The notes under the pieces: model-generated
The model's input: only the letters and a program-made list of their open reading frames with translations
Told to the model about the DNA's origin: nothing
Database searches by the model: none
Position numbers and translations under genes: made by a program
Part shown: positions 49,701 to 60,917 of the stretch, in pieces
How the letters are laid out: each line of letters begins with the position of its first letter
Position numbering within the stretch: position 1 is the stretch's first letter
Assembly: GCF_030052815.1 (NCBI RefSeq)
Contig: NC_079497.1
Coordinates: 16,692,258-16,756,257, forward strand
DNA length: 64,000 bases
Origin: Hevea brasiliensis
Taxonomy: Eukaryota > Streptophyta > Magnoliopsida > Malpighiales > Euphorbiaceae
Reading direction: 5' to 3'

Positions 49701-50215
49701 CTTCTATTAACCTCTCCACTTTTAATCTATTTTTTACAATTTTAATTTTCTACATTTTAATGGACATGTAGGTCAAAAATCACCTCTAGGAGTGAATTGA
49801 CCAAAATACCCTTCACCGGTTCAATCTCTTTTTCTAATAGCATTAGATTACTTCCTGAACTCTGATTCAATTATTTGAGCTTGTTTTCTATTCTTTTCTG
49901 GGGTTTTCACATTTCCACTAGCTTCGTAATAATTTTTTGGCCTGGGGTGCCATAAGGTCCCACTCAAAATCAGGGTAACGATTGACCTCGCAGTCACTTT
50001 CCGATTCGGTCACCCATCACTGTGGCCTTGGCTCATTTAATCCATTACGCTTTGTTTTCTTGATTTTTATTTTACCTTCATGTAATTATCATTAATTTTT
50101 GTTTGTGGCTTTTCTAGGTAACTTAATTATGGTTCTCAGCCCCTTGGCTGTCCGGACTGACACTGATCGTCGGAACAGTGAAATATATAGAACTAATGCA
50201 TATAGGGGTATTATA
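46711..50215 (-). mobile_element. Solo gypsy-type LTR, about 3.5 kb
   Basis: On the plus strand it begins TGTTACACCTTACCCCTC and ends GGGGTATTATA. On the minus strand it therefore starts near-TGTAATACCCC and ends GGGGTAAGGTGTAACA, a common plant gypsy LTR form. Flanks are GAAGA (46706-46710) and AAAGA (50216-50220), a 4/5 target duplication. No second copy or internal domain is present, so it arose by recombination between two LTRs. Near one end it carries the block CTCAGCCCCTTGGCTGTCC and next to it CGTCGGAACAGTG. No coding sequence. Confidence 0.7.
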
Positions 50216-50289
50216 AAAGATTAAAATAATTATAAGAATTTAAATTATGATATTTAAGCACATATTCAAAGCCTAAATTTATCATATTA

Positions 50290-50755
50290 AATCAAGTTAG
50301 GCTTGTATTTATACTTTTATTAATACTTTTGAATTAAGACTAACATAGTATTTATCATAGTCATACTATTAAAATTAGAGTATATATGAAAAACTTTCAA
50401 ATTAGGGCTTATATGGTCCTAATGATATTCATATTATTAAAATTATGATATATATGATAAACTTTTAAATTAAGGCTTGTATAGTACTCATGATACTATA
50501 TTATCATAATTATAACATATGTCATAAACTCTTGAATTGGGCACACCATAATTATTAAATTAGGACATGTATAATACTTATGGTACTTATACTATTAGAA
50601 TCAAATAATATATGCTAAACTTTCAAATTAGAGCATGTATAATACTTATGATACTTATCTTATTAGAATTGGGGCATATATGCTTAAATTTTCAAATTAA
50701 GTCATCTATAGTGCTTATGATACTCGTACTATCAAAATTAGGGTTATAAATGAGT
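50290..50755. repeat. Diverged tandem array, about 67-bp unit
   Basis: About six units each contain a TACTATTAAAATTAG-like block, a TAAACTTTCAAATTA-like block and an ATACTTATGATAC-like block. Units start near 50364, 50432, 50498, 50588, 50655 and 50726. One unit carries an insertion of about 20 bp. The copies are well diverged. Confidence 0.7.
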
Positions 50756-50940
50756 CAAAATTCCTATGAGTTGTTTGAGCCTTAGCTCATTTTCTAAATA
50801 AACTAAGTTCAAGCTACCAATGCTAGGCTCATTAAGGCTTGCGAGTTAGGTCGTTATATAGGCTTATAGGTCAATTTGTTGAATAGGCTTGTAAGTAAAC
50901 TCATTGAACATGCTTATAAAATACTTATGATTATATAGTA

Positions 50941-51300
50941 TATTTGATTTAAATTATAATGATACATTAATAAGATAATTAAGGTTTACATAGTACTTTA
51001 CGAGCATATAATTAAGTCTTATATAGTATTTTAAAAGTATTATATTTGATTTAAAAAATAATAATAATTGATAAGATAATTAAGAATTACATATTACTTG
51101 ACAAGTGTGTAATTAAGTCTTATGTAATATTTTAAAAGTATATAACATATCTAATGTAAAAAATAATGAGTATATATAACACCTAATGACACATTGCCAA
51201 CATTAATAAGACTTACAATATGAGTATCTATAATTATATAGTATATTATTAAAAATATAATGATATATGTATAAGATAAATAATCTATGAGTATAAAAGA
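50941..51300. repeat. Diverged tandem array, about 102-bp unit
   Basis: Units starting near 50941 and 51043 share TATTTGATTTAAA, AAGATAATTAAG and AATTAAGTCTTAT in the same order. A third, weaker unit begins near 51145, with further degraded copies after it. Confidence 0.6.
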
Positions 51301-51346
51301 TATGATTTAACACGTAATGACACATTGTTAAGATTAATTAAGATGG

Positions 51347-51424
51347 CTTACTTTGTGAGTATGTATAAGTATATGGTATATTCAATGAAAAGCACCATAT
51401 ACTTATACATATTCACAAAGTAAG
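51347..51424. other. Near-perfect 31-bp hairpin
   Basis: Arms 51347-51377 and 51394-51424 are reverse complements with one difference, around a 16-nt loop. The arm begins CTTACTTTGTGAGTATGTAT. In plus-strand RNA the single difference would be a G-U pair. It sits in the diverged tandem-repeat region and has no flanking gene. Confidence 0.85.
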
Positions 51425-52860
51425 ACATTAAGATTTATAATATATTTTATGAGTATGTAATAAATAAAAAATATATATTTGAAATTAAAAATTTAATTAA
51501 ATGCTATAATAACATATTGTTAAATTACATTAAATATTATATAATTAAAAATTGTATATTTAAAAATTTAAAATAAAAGAATAAAAATTTTGATCAAGCG
51601 CTATAGCGTATAGTTAAAAATACTTTAAAAAAATTATAAATAAAAAAATGTATATTTAAAATTAAAAATAAAATAATTAAAATTTTAATTAAAGAATATA
51701 ACATAGAGTTAAAAAAATTTAGAAAATTATAAATAAAAAATATACATTAAAAAATTAAATAAATATTATAATAAATAAAATAAAAGAATTCGAAAAGTCA
51801 AGTGGAAACGATTTGTTTCTAAAGTTCAATTCTAAAGTTTCACATTTGCTTTATTCAACCCATAATGTACATATTCAATCCATAATGTACATATTCAATA
51901 GAATTCAATACCTCTAAGATTGAAACGACTTGTTTTGAAATTAAGTTAACAAAATATAGTAATTTTTTGTTTGATTTACAATTGCCCCTGTCACATGATT
52001 AATTATTTTGATGATGAAATTAATTCAATGCGCAATTAAAATTATTGATTGGTTAATTATTTGCTTTCCGATTGAGTAACAAAGATTAAAAAAAACAATC
52101 ACTTATTAAGAAAAATAATATAAGATTTTAATTAAAAAAATTACATCAATATTAATATGCCCTTACGTAACACTTATTAGTATTACGAGATTAAAAAAAA
52201 TGAACTTTGTGAGGCATATCAAGCAAAGGCACGATAATGACATCTAATAAATTCAAATTATATATTTTTATTATAATAGGCATTTCAAACTCTTTAAATT
52301 AAACATTTTTTTAGTATTATTCTTAATTATAAAAGAGAAAAAGGGAGATAAAGCTTTTCTTCTAATTTTATGTAGCATACAAGTTTTATTTCTATACTCA
52401 TGAAAAATAAATTTTTTTTTATTGAAATTTATATTTTGTATTGTGACTTGCAATACTTTTAATGAATAAAATAAAATTTGAAATTTAATATTTGAATATT
52501 ATTTTATAAAAATTTATATAAGGGAAATATTATAAAAGTATAAAATTTTAAGTTATAAAATTATACAAATATTTTCATTGATTTATATTTAATGTGAATT
52601 AACTTTATTTATCGAGCATCGCTTGACAAATAACACTTTATTTATTTATTTATTTTTTTATAGAAAAAGGAATTTTTTTTTATTATTATAACGAAAAGAA
52701 TGAATTATAAGGGTAGCACATATACACTAGGTATACTAATAATTTCTCGAAACAAAAAAAAAGGAAGCCGTAAGCAGCACGCTTGACGAATGACGCGCTT
52801 TCAGCGTTGCTGGATTTCCTAAAACCCCTTGCCCTTGACCTCCATTTTCAACAATCCCAT
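51425..52860. other. AT-rich intergenic region
   Basis: No gene recognised. Its last few hundred bases should include the RING-ligase promoter, but no clear TATA box was found. Confidence 0.45.
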
Positions 52861-52884
52861 CTCTCTCTCTCTCTCTTTCTCTCC
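52861..52884 (+). repeat. CT-rich tract in the RING-ligase leader
   Basis: A CT dinucleotide run in the probable 5' UTR, about 150 bp before the start codon. Such tracts are common in plant leaders. Confidence 0.7.
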
Positions 52885-53030
52885 ATCTGTCTCTTAACCC
52901 TTTTACAGCCGCAGTTCTGAGCTTCTCTCCTCACTGATTTCTTCAAATTTTTGGGCGGATTTCAATTAAATCGACTGCTACAGCGTTGCCGCGGCGTAAA
53001 GAGGACTTCAAGAGTCTGATTCTTGACTGA

Positions 53031-54125
53031 ATGGCTTCAATGGAATCTTCTTTTTGGTGCTACAGATGCAGCCGTTTCATCAGGGTCAGGGTTCGGGCAA
53101 CCCATGATTCGATCCTTTGCCCCGAATGTGGCGGCGGTTTCGTCGAGGATATTGGAACCCCTTCTCGTTCCCCACTCCACCATCGATTCCCTGCCGCCGC
53201 AATTTACCCGTTTAATCCGGATCACATCACCACACCAAGCTTGCGCCGCAACCGTCGGAGTGGCGGAGATCGCTCCCCTTTCAATCCAGTCATCGTTCTC
53301 CGAGGTCCTGCAGATGGCGGTGGCGCAAATGACGGAGCTTCCGGGGACTTCGAGCTATACTATGACGATGGTGTTGGGTCTGGACTCCGTCCTCTACCGG
53401 AGAGCATGTCGGAGTTCTTGATGGAATCGGGATTTGACCGGCTTCTTGTTCAGTTGACTCAATTGGAAATCAACGGCGTTGGTCGATTTGAGCATCCACC
53501 AGCTTCAAAAGCTGCAATCGAGTCAATGCCTGTGATCAAAATCCTCTCCAGCCACGTCTCTATGGAATCTCACTGTGCAGTTTGTAAAGAGCCATTTGAA
53601 CTTAACACGGAGGCGCGCGAGATGCCATGTAAGCACATTTATCACTATGATTGCATCCTCCCGTGGTTATCTCTTCGCAATTCTTGCCCAGTTTGTCGGC
53701 ATGAGCTACCGACAGACTTGCGTGGAAATGGCAGTGGGAGTGGCAGGAGTTCACCAGAGTCAGGTGAGGAGACCGTGGGCTTAACGATATGGAGACTGCC
53801 TGGTGGCGGCTTTGCGGTAGGGAGATTTACTGGGGGAAGGAGAGCGGCAGAGAGGGAGCTTCCTGTTGTGTTTACGGAGATGGATGGTGGGTTCAACGCT
53901 CCAACTGTACCTAGGATGATTTCATGGGCACCCAGTGGGAGAAGATCAAGAGAGGGCAGTGGGTTGGGCCGTGCATTTCGCAATTTCTTTTCCTTCTTCG
54001 GAAGGATAGGAAGGCGTGCTAGGGATGAATCTGGTTTAGCTCGAAGAAGTAGATCAAATACAATGTTGGCTAGGTCCTCAAGGAGAGAAAACTCGCCTTG
54101 GTTTATGCAAGATAATAGATGGTGA
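53031..54125 (+). CDS. RDUF: RING-H2 E3 ubiquitin ligase with zinc ribbon and DUF1117
   Basis: Intronless, 364 residues. An in-frame TGA directly before the ATG fixes the start. A zinc-ribbon sits at the N-terminus (Cys10, Cys13, Cys30, Cys33). The RING-H2 finger uses Cys182, Cys185, Cys200, His202, His205, Cys208, Cys219 and Cys222, with PWL between the sixth and seventh ligands, so it should bind an E2. The region from about 248 to 345 (LTIWRLPGGGFAVGRF, PRMISWAP) is the DUF1117 domain of the Arabidopsis RDUF1/RDUF2 type. Those ligases act in abscisic-acid and drought responses; the same role here is inference. The middle is Gly/Ser-rich and probably disordered. Length is typical. No transmembrane segment is seen. 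Confidence 0.94.
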   Translation: MASMESSFWCYRCSRFIRVRVRATHDSILCPECGGGFVEDIGTPSRSPLHHRFPAAAIYPFNPDHITTPSLRRNRRSGGDRSPFNPVIVLRGPADGGGANDGASGDFELYYDDGVGSGLRPLPESMSEFLMESGFDRLLVQLTQLEINGVGRFEHPPASKAAIESMPVIKILSSHVSMESHCAVCKEPFELNTEAREMPCKHIYHYDCILPWLSLRNSCPVCRHELPTDLRGNGSGSGRSSPESGEETVGLTIWRLPGGGFAVGRFTGGRRAAERELPVVFTEMDGGFNAPTVPRMISWAPSGRRSREGSGLGRAFRNFFSFFGRIGRRARDESGLARRSRSNTMLARSSRRENSPWFMQDNRW

Positions 54126-57100
54126 ATTGAATTGTCTGTAGTTGCTTATCTAATTATTGATATCATCAATTATTGCAGTTATTCATTCCTCATAAGAAAA
54201 GGGAATATATGTACATTGTACAATTCTTTTTACTGTAAATAACAACAATCAAAGAAGATATGAGGGATTGTCCGGTTTAAATTCTTTCAAGGAGAGAAAT
54301 TTGGAATTGGTAGGAGATTAGTTATCATTCGTGAGGAAGGTGGAGAATAAGAAGAAGATGACGAAGAAAGCTGTGCAGTTAGAGTGGGCCTTTAGAAGTT
54401 ACTGAGGTACTAATCCTTTTGTGTAATTGTGCCTTTTATAATTTAAGGCCTTGTAAGTGTTTCACTAACTGTTTTTCGAACAATGGTTAATGCACCTCAC
54501 CTTATTTATTTGTAATTTTGTTGTTGTAATATTAGTATGTTTATTTGTACTTTATGAAAAAAAAAAAAAAAAAGAAAACAAACTGAGTTATCAATCATGT
54601 GTGATATTTTTTTTTTGAGAAGTAATCATGTGTAACGTTGCAATCTGTCTTACTGACATTTAGTTTCTGTTGGACTTATTCAGCTGAAATGCCATCTTCA
54701 AACTGGGGTTATATCCGTCCAAGTTCCTTGGACCATGTGATTGGTTCTGAGAATTGTAATTTTTATCCAATAATTCATTATAGAACAAAAGCTTATAGTT
54801 GGGAGTAGGACCAATGTTTGTTGCTTAAACATTGTGTTTGTGGATGTCATTTCAACATGGTAGAACAACATTTTTATTGTCATGAACATTGTGATTTAAA
54901 ATCAAAAAATTATTTCAATTGGCAGTCAGGGAGATGCTAAGCAATGCACTCTTTTAACATGTTTTGCTGCATCACTTGGAGTCATGTTATCCTGTAAGAT
55001 CATTATAAACAACAAATGTATATTAGGTTATAATGAATCACTTAGTTTTATATCAATTTTCGTGATTTGTTTCTGTCCACAATATTTCTCGTTCATAGTG
55101 TAATTTCTACTTGTTTCAGTTTCCTGATCCATTTGACAGTTTGAGCATGTATTTTTCTAAAACTTTCTGCTATGGAAAAATAGTTTGATAACTGAGAGGT
55201 TAGGATTTTGAGGTATCAATCTGGTAAATTCTTCAAGCTAAATAAGCGCCTGAACTGTGAAAGCTGAGGAGTGGTTTCAATATTGTGGGTTTCTTTTGCT
55301 GCAGGTTTGGATTTTTATTTTCAACCCAGAAGAGAACATTTGTGGTTTTTTTCCATTGAAAATTTGCAGGGAAATGGAATTAATAATCGATCTATAACTG
55401 CTGAAGCACCCTGTTGTGATACTATGTGGTATGTGTGTGTGTGTGTTGTTTAAACTTTGTCATGCGTAGTTTGTGCATGTGGGTTGGCTATTGTCTTATT
55501 CTACAATTTTTAGTTACCATTTCACATCAACCTTCTAAAAATTTTGTACAATGTCGGTGGTGAACATTGATTCATGCATGTATAAATCAAACAAGTTACT
55601 TGAGTCTAGAAGTTAATGAATTCTGGTATCTTCCCCTTGGGCATTTTTCTTTTCCTGAAAGGGATGGCATTCTGTTTCATTTAACCATATTTTTGTTATA
55701 GAATTTACTGCTAAGTTGAATAATGATGTCACATGTCAATCAGTATATTTGAAGTATGACTCATTAACATGTAAAAACTTTTTTGTCTGCATCATTCTCA
55801 TATATAAATTCCTAATATTATCCAAGAATAGTACTAATATTTAGGTATTAGTATATTGTTTTATCTGGTAAATTAAGTTTTTTGGGATTCCTAATCCTAG
55901 TAGGAATAAAAATTTTGAGAATTAGTATCTATAGAGAATTTGCTTCTCTTGATCCTTTTTGGTTTTCTTCTTGTTGCACATCAACGTGTACATTATGATA
56001 TGGTAAAAAAAATTCTCAAGTCGCACTCAGCTTTCAGTCTAGAATTGTGCTTACTTCATGTGGGCATGCTTACTGCTAAAATCACATTATTATATCCCTA
56101 GCAGCCGCTATCTACATGGATAAGCAACTGGTGATGGCTTTGCTCCACACTTGGATTCTCATTGTATTTGAATATTATGTGAACATAGTGTCAGCATAAA
56201 AATTTGTGGAGAAGTGGTAAATTTTTAACCATTTGTATACATGCATATTAAATGTTATCTGATTCTAGCTTTCAGTTTTTTTTTTTTTCAACTTTGGCTT
56301 ATGTGAAATATATACAAGTTATTAAGTTTTCTTTAATACAGTATATTTTGCAGAAAAGCTCGTTACATCAGTTGGAGAGCATTGTAGGGCACCAAGACAT
56401 ATTGGTGGCATTTACTGTGATTATGTGCTCTTGGTATAGGATTAGCAATTTGATTTTTTCTTGCATTGTATATATCAGTATTATGGATTATGAATGCAAG
56501 TTATTTTATTTAAAAGTTTATGTTTTCCCTTGTTGTTCTTTATATTGGCTGTGTTTTAGAATTGAATCAGGTGGCATTGGTGGAAGTTAAATTTGCTAAT
56601 GAAAATAAGATCATCGAGGACGCAGATCTGCAGTTACAATGGCAGACACTCTGAGTCTTGATGGCGTATATACTGTACGGCGTCATGAGGATATCTCAAT
56701 GGATTCATGAAAACTTAGAAGGCCAGAGTATGACAAGCAATGAGCTTTCTGTGCGATGGGAAACGACCCTCTGTCTTCATCTTGATGCTTGATCTTCATC
56801 CTGTGTGGCTAGAAATCAAGGCATCGAATACAAATCAGTTGTGATTGCCATGTAGCCCCTGTGCGATACTGATTCGTGGAGCAAGTACACTAGTTCATTT
56901 TATTCAGATCCATGGAGTGCAAATAAGTTTCACATGGGGGTTTCTTCTCATTTAGGTGGTTTTGGTTTTTACAGCTAGGCTAGCCAGTTTAATGGGGCTC
57001 GCCAATTCAAACAATCCTGGTGTGTTCATATCCTGTACTGTAGTGTAGAGGAAGATTAAACAGGACATAACTAAAATTACCTGGAATTTGTGGTACTTGT

Positions 57101-57350
57101 GTTTTTGGTATGCTGTAAATGGCATGCTGCTCGAAAGTTGAAGAAACTTGTCATATTCTTTTCTTGTCGTTTGTGTGGCAGCATCAGGATTTTTGGACGT
57201 GGTCATAAAACCTTAAAAGTCTGCGATTCTTAGATATGCGTTAAGGTTTTCAAGAGCGAAGAGAGGTGCCCTTGATGTGATTGTGGTAAACGAAATAGGG
57301 GTTGCAAAAGCTAAACATGGCTTCATTGGTTCAGGGAAGGTATGGGACCA
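54126..57350. other. RING-ligase 3' flank and unannotated region
   Basis: No supported protein gene. Base composition is less AT-rich than the transposon regions, and some blocks (for example about 54290-54480 and 56580-56950) look like transcribed non-coding sequence, either a long spliced 3' UTR of the ligase gene or a non-coding RNA. Short open frames (for example 55271 and 56252) have no recognisable features. Confidence 0.35.
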
Positions 57351-57351
57351 A

Positions 57352-57406
57352 CCTTATCCATTCAACCACATGAATCCTGAGCTCTGACGTGGCCTTATCC
57401 AATTGG
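57352..57406 (+). promoter_or_regulatory. Light-response-like promoter block of the zinc-finger gene
   Basis: A G-box-like TGACGTGGC (57385-57393) is followed directly by CTTATCC, an I-box (GATAAG) in reverse. A second inverted I-box lies near 57352, and CCAAT follows at 57399. The G-box/I-box pair is known from light-regulated nuclear genes for chloroplast proteins. It sits about 155-205 bp before the start codon. Confidence 0.45.
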
Positions 57407-57557
57407 TAACAACTAAATCCATACGCCATAACCAGATGCAAGCTATGCCATCAAACTTCTGTCGGCTTTTTTTTTATCTTTAATACGATTCCATTTCTGT
57501 AGCCAATTTAAGTAATTTGTCTTGAATTTGGAGTGGAAAATCTTCAAGTGGGCATAG

Positions 57558-58130
57558 ATGGCAACGTTAGCTCATCTGCAGAGTTTTGCTGGAAATTCAC
57601 CCAAGAAATGTGCAGTTCCAGGCTCTTGCATTTGTGCTCTACCAAGGCCTGCAGGTTCAACAGTTGTATCGTGTAACTGGGGCCACAAGAAGAAGAGATC
57701 GTTGACGGTTGTTGCAGCAGTTGGAGATGTATCCGCTGATGGCACAACCTATCTTATTGCAGGTGCAGCTGCTGTAGCTCTACTTGGAACCGCCTTCCCC
57801 ATCGTTTTCTCCCGCAAGGACCTGTAATTTCACTCTCATTTTTTCTAATTCCTGGTTAATAATCCTTGCAAATTGCAAAGCTAACTAAATGTTTTGTTTG
57901 AATTGGCTTTTGTTCTTCTTAGCTCTGTTTCTTTGATTCTAAGCAGTGTTTTTTTTTTTTCATTCTGAATTGCTCATCGCAGGTGTCCTGAGTGTGATGG
58001 AGCAGGTTTCATTAGGAAGTCAGGAGCAGCTTTGAGGGCTAATGCTGCTCGGAAAGACCAGGCTCAGATCGTTTGTCCTCGTTGCAATGGTCTTGGCAAA
58101 CTAAATCAAATTGACAAAAAAGCTCAGTAA
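57558..58130 (+). CDS. Chloroplast DnaJ-type zinc-finger membrane protein
   Basis: Two exons, 57558-57823 and 57983-58130, joined across a 159-bp GT-AG intron into 414 nt (137 residues). An in-frame TAG directly before the ATG supports the start. Residues 1 to about 50 have the Ser/Ala/Arg-rich character of a plastid transit peptide. Residues about 61-85 (YLIAGAAAVALLGTAFPIVF) form one membrane segment. The C-terminus holds two CxxCxGxG-type motifs, CPECDGAG at 90-97 and CPRCNGLG at 120-127, half the number in full DnaJ zinc fingers. Similar small plant proteins (LQY1- or BSD2-like) act on thylakoid protein folding or photosystem II repair. The exact orthologue is not certain, so no symbol is given. 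Confidence 0.85.
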
Positions 58131-58513
58131 TAGTACTGGGATCCTCTCAAGTTTGCTATTAACATGATGGGTCTTGGTCATTGAATTCAAATTGAATTAC
58201 TATTAGAATCTTATCACATAAAATAATCATGCCCCCTTGTAAAATTTTAATTGTGAATTCATTTGTCTATCATGAGACCTATCATGTGGCACGACACATG
58301 AAAGGATCCGAATAAAATAAACTCCAATATTGTGATATGTAATTTTAATCTTTGTTTAGTCTCTCATTCTCTCTTGTGTCCTTGCCTTTATTAACATTAT
58401 CATCACAAGCGCGTAAAATGCATGTTGTTTGAGGGTGTTCTTTTGATTTCATTACTAGACCATAATGATTGGATCAAAGGAGGGCCATTCCGGGATTTAG
58501 CAATACAATTTGC
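58131..58513. other. Spacer between zinc-finger gene and AVT1
   Basis: Contains the zinc-finger 3' UTR, with an AATAAA-like signal at about 58311 (GAATAAAATAAA), then the AVT1 promoter. Confidence 0.5.
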
Positions 58514-58521
58514 TATAAATA
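58514..58521 (+). promoter_or_regulatory. TATA box of AVT1
   Basis: TATAAATA matches the plant consensus and lies about 270 bp upstream of the ATG at 58787. Transcription would start near 58545. Confidence 0.6.
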
Positions 58522-58786
58522 GTAGGATCGGGGTCAATATTGTTGATTCAAAATCCGCCCGGAAAAACAGCAAATTACACTGACAAGTGTGAAATTACAC
58601 AAGAAAGTAGCCTTTTGTGTCTCATGCCTCTTCAATCGCTGCAGTTCCAACATTTTGCCTTTCTCTCGCTTTGATTTCTCCAAAACTTATTTCAAACGGT
58701 AATGAAATCCGAGAGACGAAGCAAGCTGTTCCTTCCCTTGTGATTTTTCTAGTTTTGTTTTTATAGTGAGTATTAAGGCAAAAAGA

Positions 58787-60849
58787 ATGACGCGAGATGA
58801 GGATCTGCTGGGTCGTGACCGTGGTGATGAATTCCAAACCGACGATGAAGAAAACCTGGCAGAAAGGGCTTGTGAAAATCATTACGATACAGAATCCGAT
58901 GACTCTTCTCCTACGCACATCTCAAATCATAGTATTGAGTCTGCTACTCCTACGTGGCCTCAGAGTTACAGGTATCCTCATAAATGTTAGTACCCTTTTT
59001 TCCCTTCTTTTTTAGGTACCTTTAATTAAGCTCTTATCTAGGAATCTGGAGAGATTTGGGTTTTATAAGCATGGAAAGTTCTTAACTACATCCCTATGTA
59101 TATATTTTTTCATAAACCCAATCAATCTGAATTCAAGAAACGATATATTGTAATAGGATCGTAAAAATGATATGTCAATTATTAATTGAATAGGTATACG
59201 CATCCTGGTGTATATAAATTCTTATAATTCATAATCTTGCAATGTAGTATCAGCAAAAAATGTTTCCTTATCAATCGTATTATGTTAGTGGAATACACGC
59301 ATTAACTCAAGGGTTATGCTCACGTTATTGATCAAGGTTTGAAATTTTCGAAATAAACTACTTCCAGATTTTTGGTTCTTGCATTGGAATATCTTTCTTT
59401 AATCAGATTGAAAATATGCTTGATTCTCTTCAAAGAGCAAGTAAATGACCTATAAAATCATTAATAGATTCTTTTGACTAGTTGGGACAAGTCCAATTGT
59501 TAACTCAATCAATGCAATTACCTCATTTTTTTATGAAAATGTGCAGGAGGTCGATAGACATGCTCACTACTCAAATTAGCTTCATGAAAGGGACTGGAGG
59601 TGGGGGAGGCATAACCAGTTCCTTAACTTCAGTTTGCAAGATAGGCCAAAGTTCTGAGTTTGCTTCTTCCCTAAGTAAACCTCTCATCTCGCAACAAAGT
59701 TTAGACAAAGAAGAAGTTCCTACCTCTACACTTCCACTTAAGTTAAGTGGATCGTTTCCCTCAAGATTTTCCATTGATGAATTGCCACCGCCAAATAAGG
59801 ACAGCTCATTTGCCCAAGCAGTCCTAAATGGTAAAAAATTTGATACTTTTTTTATTCCTAACTCTGCAATGTCTTAGGTGTGTTTTGAGGGAAGAAACAT
59901 GATGCAATCACATAAAGGTGCAAAGGGTTTAAACCAAGTAGACTCGAGAATTACAAAAAAAAAAAAAAAAAAATTAAAACAAACACCACAAGAAATTCAT
60001 AGTCATGCAGACCTGAAATAAAAATTACTCTTGGTGACTAGGTGCAAAGGATAGATATCGAAAGATTAAATTTAAAGTGAGAAAAAAATTAAAAAAAAAA
60101 TACAAAAAATGAGAACACCCCATTCAGAAACCCAAGTGAGTGACTGGTTGGGGAGAGAAACATGGAAGGGGAGAGAAATGTAGAAGTAAAGGATTACTAA
60201 AGAAGGAAAGGAAAGGAAGAGAAAGAGGAAAATCAGGTGGTTGGGGGAGAAAGAGGAGTGAAGGAAGAAAGAAAAAAGGAAAAAGGTAACTCTCATACCT
60301 AGTTTAGTTCAATTGCACCAGCAGGATGCAACAATAAAAAAATGTCCAAGTTCTTCACAGGTTCTTACTTGTTTTTTTGGAGAAATTTTTGTATAGACCC
60401 GATTTATTATGAACCCTAGACACTAATATGTAGAACCTATGCATTTAAAAGGAGGATCCCACCATAAATTTTGTGTCTTGGATTCATGGTGGATTAGGTC
60501 TAGACAAAAAAAATCTTTTTATTTTTGGATTGTAACACATAGAGATCATCTTTTTTCTTGTCTTTATTTCTTTTATGTGTGTGGCTGTGTTATGTTACAA
60601 TTAAAAAAAAAAAAAAATTGTGGGGAGAAACATGCCCGATGCACGGTGTGAGATGTGCATATAGGGTCACCTCCTCAAGGTCGCTGACTTTGCCTTCAGG
60701 ACGTGTCAAGGCTTGCGCCTTGTGCCTCAAGCGCACCTTTAATAACACTTCTCAAGTTTCTGTATAACAACCTTATTCCAAGTCCAAATGATCTGACATT
60801 TATCACAAATATGCTATTGAACCTTTCATGATTTGTTTTTTCTTGAACC

Positions 60850-60917
<68 letters not shown>

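Noticed and set aside
53023..53421. 132-codon frame overlapping the RING-ligase gene
   Set aside because: A shadow of the GC-rich RING-ligase coding sequence in another frame; the 364-residue frame has clear domains.
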